Assembly: GCA_024225875.1 (NCBI GenBank)
Contig: JAAEMD010000385.1
Span: 1-10,472, forward strand
Direction of reading: 5' to 3'
Length of the DNA: 10,472 nt
Origin: a bacterium
Lineage (GTDB): Bacteria > Margulisbacteria > Marinamargulisbacteria > JAAEMD01
Made by a program: the position numbers and the translations under genes. Below the pieces are notes generated by a model. It did not search any database, was not told where the DNA came from, and worked only from the letters and a program-made list of their open reading frames with translations. Below, one piece after another: positions 8,001 to 10,472 of the stretch. Each line of letters opens with the position of its first letter. Position 1 is the stretch's first letter.

Positions 8001-8002
8001 AT
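7974..8002 (+). promoter_or_regulatory. Possible outward promoter of element copy 2 towards the lptC-like unit
   Basis: CGGACA (7974-7979), then exactly 17 bases, then a perfect TATAAT (7997-8002). The last two bases of the -10 come from the flanking DNA, so the junction itself completes the consensus. The -35 matches TTGACA at 4 of 6 positions. Transcription would start near 8009 and run towards the small gene at 8261. This is the best outward promoter candidate of the element ends in the window. Confidence 0.4.
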
Positions 8003-8260
8003 ATACATATATGATTTAATCTATTAATATATTTATATCAGGTTGGTTTTTTATGAATTATGGTTTGTATTTTATATGCTCCGGTATAGTTTTGCTGTAT
8101 CTGGTAAAAAAATATATTTGTACTGAAATGGTATGATTTACTGTTATAAATATTCTGGATATTTTGCAGTTATCCTGAAATTATATTTTTACTAAAATAT
8201 CAGCCTGTCATTTAAAACAATAAATATGATTTTATAATTTAATACTGTTCTGGAGAAAAT
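8001..8260. other. AT-rich intergenic region without a clear gene
   Basis: Together with 7818-8000 this makes 443 bp without a recognised gene between the divergent protease and small-gene starts. Apart from the element, the only coding hint is a 27-codon frame at 8053-8136. It begins MNYGLYF, is hydrophobic in its first 18 residues, and has only a weak AGG 10 bases upstream of its ATG. It could encode a tiny membrane peptide but is not supported well enough to call. No structured RNA or riboswitch was recognised. Confidence 0.5.
8211..8238 (+). promoter_or_regulatory. Candidate promoter of the small-gene/lptC-like unit
   Basis: TTTAAA (8211-8216, 4 of 6 to consensus), 16 bases, then a perfect TATAAT (8233-8238). 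Start of transcription near 8245 would leave a leader of about 16 nt that just includes the GGAG ribosome site at 8252-8255. It competes with the outward element promoter at 7974-8002 as the source of transcription. The region is very AT-rich, so chance is possible. Confidence 0.35.
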
Positions 8261-8401
8261 ATGCTGATTGAAAGATTTCAAAAAATAAAATTAAAGGATG
8301 CAGATTTAAAGCTGTTGATAATAGATAAAGCTAAAATCATTACAGAAAATGTTGCAAAGTTTTTTTCACAGTATAAAATTGTAGAAATGAAACTTAAATG
8401 A
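8261..8401 (+). CDS. Small protein of unknown function, coupled to the lptC-like gene
   Basis: The open frame encodes 46 residues, beginning MLIERFQKIKL and ending YKIVEMKLK. I do not recognise a family. Support for it being real is structural: GGAG (8252-8255) sits 5 bases before the ATG, and its TGA stop overlaps the next gene's ATG as ATGA (8398-8401), a typical coupling arrangement. The lptC-like gene has no good ribosome site of its own, so this frame probably delivers ribosomes to it. The product is rich in lysine and isoleucine, has no signal peptide or membrane segment, and could be one or two short amphipathic helices. It could be a true small protein, a leader frame serving only coupling, or the remnant of a larger gene. 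Confidence 0.6.
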   Translation: MLIERFQKIKLKDADLKLLIIDKAKIITENVAKFFSQYKIVEMKLK

Positions 8402-9663
8402 AATTAAAGATAATTGTCCGGATAATTAAAGTTATTTCGTTGATTTTTGTTTTTGGTATAGTTATCTTTCTGATTTTTGATAAGGGGCTGGATTTTACAC
8501 CTTCTGAAAGAAAATCTAAAAGAATTGAGATAAAAAAATCAACTATTTCCGGTTATAACAATGGTTTAATTACCTGGCTGGTTAAAGCAGATTATATCTG
8601 GGCAGGACGCAATAATTTTTTATATAGAGCTGAGAAAGTTACTTCTGGAAGCCTGTATAACTCCAGTGGTCAGATGGTTATGGATAAGTTAAAAGCCAGT
8701 AAGATTAAGGCTAATTCCAGAAGCAAAGTACTGTCTGCATATGGTGATGTTTCAGTTTATTTTATTCCAGAAAAAAATAGAGACCGTTCAGCTGAAAAAG
8801 ATGAGGACAGTGATATCAGGATAACTTGTGATGAACTTAAATATTATAGTTACAGTAAAAAAGTATATTTAAAAAAAAATATACTTATAGAGCAGGGTGA
8901 TGTGAAAATAAAACCTGTAAAAGGTGCAGAAATAGATTGTGATGAAAATCTTGTTTATATAAATGGTGGCTTTGTAATGGACTCCAGTGAGCTGGTGGTT
9001 ACAGCTGATTTCATGGTTATTAATATAGATGAAGAATATTCAGATATCTCCAGGAATGTTTTAGCTGTGCGTAAAAAAGAAGATATGTATATGTCTGATT
9101 ATGATGAGCGAGAGATAAAACTGAGAGCAGAACAAACTCATCTAAAGTGTAACTATATGAAATATTCTTCTAAAGAAGGTAACAGGGAAGTAACTATAAG
9201 AGGCGATGTTCTAGTTACCCATGGTCAAAGAAAACTGAAGGGTGATAGAGGTGTTTATGATAAAAACAGAAATACATTTTCTATAGATGGTAATGTTGAA
9301 CTGTATGTAGAGTCTCTTGACTGGCTGATGGATAAGACAAAAAAGGAAGGCTTCAGGAACGAGGAAATGTCAGAAATAATAAAAAAACCTGCTTATGTAC
9401 GGTGTGAAAATCTTCGCTTTAATGCTAAAACCAGAACTCTGGAATTATTAAGAGATATCAGTATAACTCAGGACGATAGAAAGATAAGCTGTCAGAAGCT
9501 TACCTTTAATGATCAAAAAGGCTCAGTTCTGCTTTATGGTAGAGTTAAGTTGAATGATGAAGCTGGAAATAAAGATCTTAGATGCCACCGGTTATTAATA
9601 GATATTAATAAAGAAGAATTTTATGCAGACTCAGATACAGAGGTGGAGTTTTTGATAGAGTAG
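8398..9663 (+). CDS. LptC/LptA (OstA)-like lipopolysaccharide transport protein, enlarged
   Basis: Probably an inner-membrane-anchored periplasmic protein of the Lpt bridge that carries lipopolysaccharide to the outer membrane. One N-terminal membrane helix (about residues 7-27) is followed by an LptC-like segment (about 30-122: NGLITWLVKADYIW, then KVLSAYGDVSVYF). Three further stretches have the OstA pattern of short beta strands alternating between naming a form (IRITCDELKYY, YVRCENLRF) and a layer (KKNILIEQGDVKI, NREVTIRGDVLVTHG, GSVLLYGRVKL), at about 139-210, 239-304 and 332-418. At 421 residues it is about twice E. coli LptC (191) or LptA (185), so it may combine both roles in one chain. 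The ATG overlaps the small gene's stop. No kdsC, lptA or lptB neighbour is present. Family assignment is by pattern and moderately sure. Confidence 0.7.
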   Translation: MKLKIIVRIIKVISLIFVFGIVIFLIFDKGLDFTPSERKSKRIEIKKSTISGYNNGLITWLVKADYIWAGRNNFLYRAEKVTSGSLYNSSGQMVMDKLKASKIKANSRSKVLSAYGDVSVYFIPEKNRDRSAEKDEDSDIRITCDELKYYSYSKKVYLKKNILIEQGDVKIKPVKGAEIDCDENLVYINGGFVMDSSELVVTADFMVINIDEEYSDISRNVLAVRKKEDMYMSDYDEREIKLRAEQTHLKCNYMKYSSKEGNREVTIRGDVLVTHGQRKLKGDRGVYDKNRNTFSIDGNVELYVESLDWLMDKTKKEGFRNEEMSEIIKKPAYVRCENLRFNAKTRTLELLRDISITQDDRKISCQKLTFNDQKGSVLLYGRVKLNDEAGNKDLRCHRLLIDINKEEFYADSDTEVEFLIE

Positions 9664-9674
9664 TTTAAAGCTGA

Positions 9675-10391
9675 TTAATTTTTTTTATTTTCAGAATGGC
9701 TGAGGTTCTTTTTTAAGTTATCAATAAAATCTGAAGATATAAATTGATTATCGTATTTTTGGGAAATAAGGGCTTTACTTACTGCTTTTTTATAGTTTTT
9801 TTTCATAGCAAGCAGATAGGACCATTCATAGAAAATGTAAGCTAAATCCTTATCTTTTTTTGATAGAGTACTGGCTTTTTCAATATAGTACAGGGCATGG
9901 TTAATATTTTTTGATAGTTCATTATGCTCAATATTTCTATATTTTTTAGTTGCATCCATACCTATTTCTTTATGAGTGACAGCAAGCTGGCAGAACGCCA
10001 TTCCGTATTCCGGGTCCAGTTCAGTACATTTCAGGAATATTTTTTTTGCTTCCAGTAACTTGTTTTGTTCATAAAGCAGGACTCCAAATCCATAAAAAGC
10101 CTGTGCATTCTCAGGATTAAGTATCCATGATTCATTAAAATGTTTCATGGCGGTTTCTTTTTTATCAGAGTAATACGCTTTCCATCCTGCCCTGACTGCG
10201 TTGCTGCTCCCCTTTTTTTTGTTTCCAAATTTTTTGATTGTAGATTCAATGAGTTTTTTTTCGAATTTTACCTGTTGTTCTGTTTTTATTTTATTGCCAT
10301 AAAACGGATATTTTTTTATGCCGGTATGCTGGCATCCCGTAAGAGTAAATAAGATCAACAACAATAATTTAGCTATATTTCTCAGGCTCAC
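9675..10391 (-). CDS. TPR-repeat lipoprotein of unknown specific function
   Basis: The 238-residue product begins with a lipoprotein signal: Lys8, a run of leucines, then lipobox LTGC with Cys20 as the lipidation site. Residues after the cysteine (QHTG) lack an Asp at +2, which in enterobacteria would favour outer-membrane sorting; whether that rule applies here is unknown. TPR units are visible at about 63-96, 97-130 (QAFYGFGVLLYEQNK, LDPEYG) and 131 onwards, with another TPR-like pair near 183-216. Such proteins usually act as scaffolds for envelope complexes; the partner cannot be inferred. The GTG start has no clear ribosome site, but no later start keeps the signal peptide. It converges on the lptC-like gene with only 11 bases between stops. 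Element copy 3 begins about 60 bp upstream. Confidence 0.8.
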   Translation of the reverse strand: MSLRNIAKLLLLILFTLTGCQHTGIKKYPFYGNKIKTEQQVKFEKKLIESTIKKFGNKKKGSSNAVRAGWKAYYSDKKETAMKHFNESWILNPENAQAFYGFGVLLYEQNKLLEAKKIFLKCTELDPEYGMAFCQLAVTHKEIGMDATKKYRNIEHNELSKNINHALYYIEKASTLSKKDKDLAYIFYEWSYLLAMKKNYKKAVSKALISQKYDNQFISSDFIDNLKKNLSHSENKKN

Positions 10392-10452
10392 TTTATTAAG
10401 TTTAGTTTAAAAGAGTAGAGTATGCAATTAAGTGATTATAATTATAGCTGTG

Positions 10453-10472
10453 TATAGCTGTTCCAAAGTAAA
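10453..10472 (+). mobile_element. MITE-like element, copy 3, cut by the window end
   Basis: The last 20 bases are identical to the first 20 bases of copy 1 (TATAGCTGTTCCAAAG and the next four bases) and to the matching end of copy 2. The rest lies beyond the window. Orientation is the same as copy 1. It lies upstream of the TPR lipoprotein gene. Just before it, at 10443-10450, an extra TATAGCTG followed by TG duplicates the tip of the terminal repeat. Confidence 0.7.

Noticed and set aside
8053..8136. A 27-codon hydrophobic frame starting MNYGLYF
   Set aside because: It has only a weak AGG 10 bases upstream, and such short frames are frequent by chance. It is noted in the intergenic entry but not called.
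9664..9692. T-rich run after the lptC-like stop as an intrinsic terminator
   Set aside because: No stable stem precedes the T-run, and most of it encodes the lysine-rich end of the convergent lipoprotein.
10140..10352. A plus-strand open frame inside the TPR lipoprotein gene
   Set aside because: It is the shadow of the minus-strand gene, which has a lipobox and TPR pattern; the shadow has no family signature and no ribosome site.

Overview
The window is about 10.5 kb of AT-rich chromosomal DNA from what looks like a bacterium with two membranes. Signs of an outer membrane are an LptC/LptA-like lipopolysaccharide-transport protein and a TPR lipoprotein. There are also an Slt-type lytic transglycosylase and a secreted subtilase that ends in a FlgD-Ig-like domain with an APNPFNP motif. 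That type of C-terminal domain is frequent in Elusimicrobiota, Cloacimonadota, Fibrobacterota and other candidate phyla. I cannot fix the phylum from this window. No tRNA, rRNA, CRISPR array or intact transposase gene was seen.

Layout. Positions 1-294 are a non-coding leader holding copy 1 of a short inverted-repeat element. Positions 295-3457 are a purine biosynthesis operon, purM-purN-purH, covering AIR synthesis, GAR formylation and the last two steps to IMP. purN starts inside the end of purM. Positions 3606-5684 encode a periplasmic soluble lytic transglycosylase on the same strand. A convergent subtilisin-family protease lies on the minus strand at 5739-7817. Positions 7818-8260 are non-coding and hold copy 2 of the element. 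A 46-codon gene (8261-8401) follows and overlaps by ATGA an LptC/OstA-like gene (8398-9663). A convergent TPR lipoprotein gene occupies 9675-10391 on the minus strand, and its upstream region runs into copy 3 of the element, cut off by the window end.

The most unusual content is this element: two complete copies of 116 and 117 bp, about 90% identical by eye, in opposite orientation, plus one truncated copy. Each complete copy has imperfect 27-bp terminal inverted repeats (22 of 27 positions match) starting TATAGCTG and ending TGTCCG. Read outward, the four complete ends have the form CGGACA (CGGATA at one end), 17 bases, then a TATA-type hexamer. This resembles a sigma-70 promoter pointing out of the element. 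Every copy lies in the 5' region of a gene: upstream of purM, between the divergent protease and lptC-like units, and upstream of the TPR lipoprotein. The family is therefore a candidate non-autonomous mobile element (MITE) that could supply promoters. That role is inferred from sequence pattern only.

Apart from the purine operon and the coupled small-gene/lptC pair, the genes look like independent units. The transglycosylase, lptC-like protein and TPR lipoprotein share an envelope theme but not an operon.
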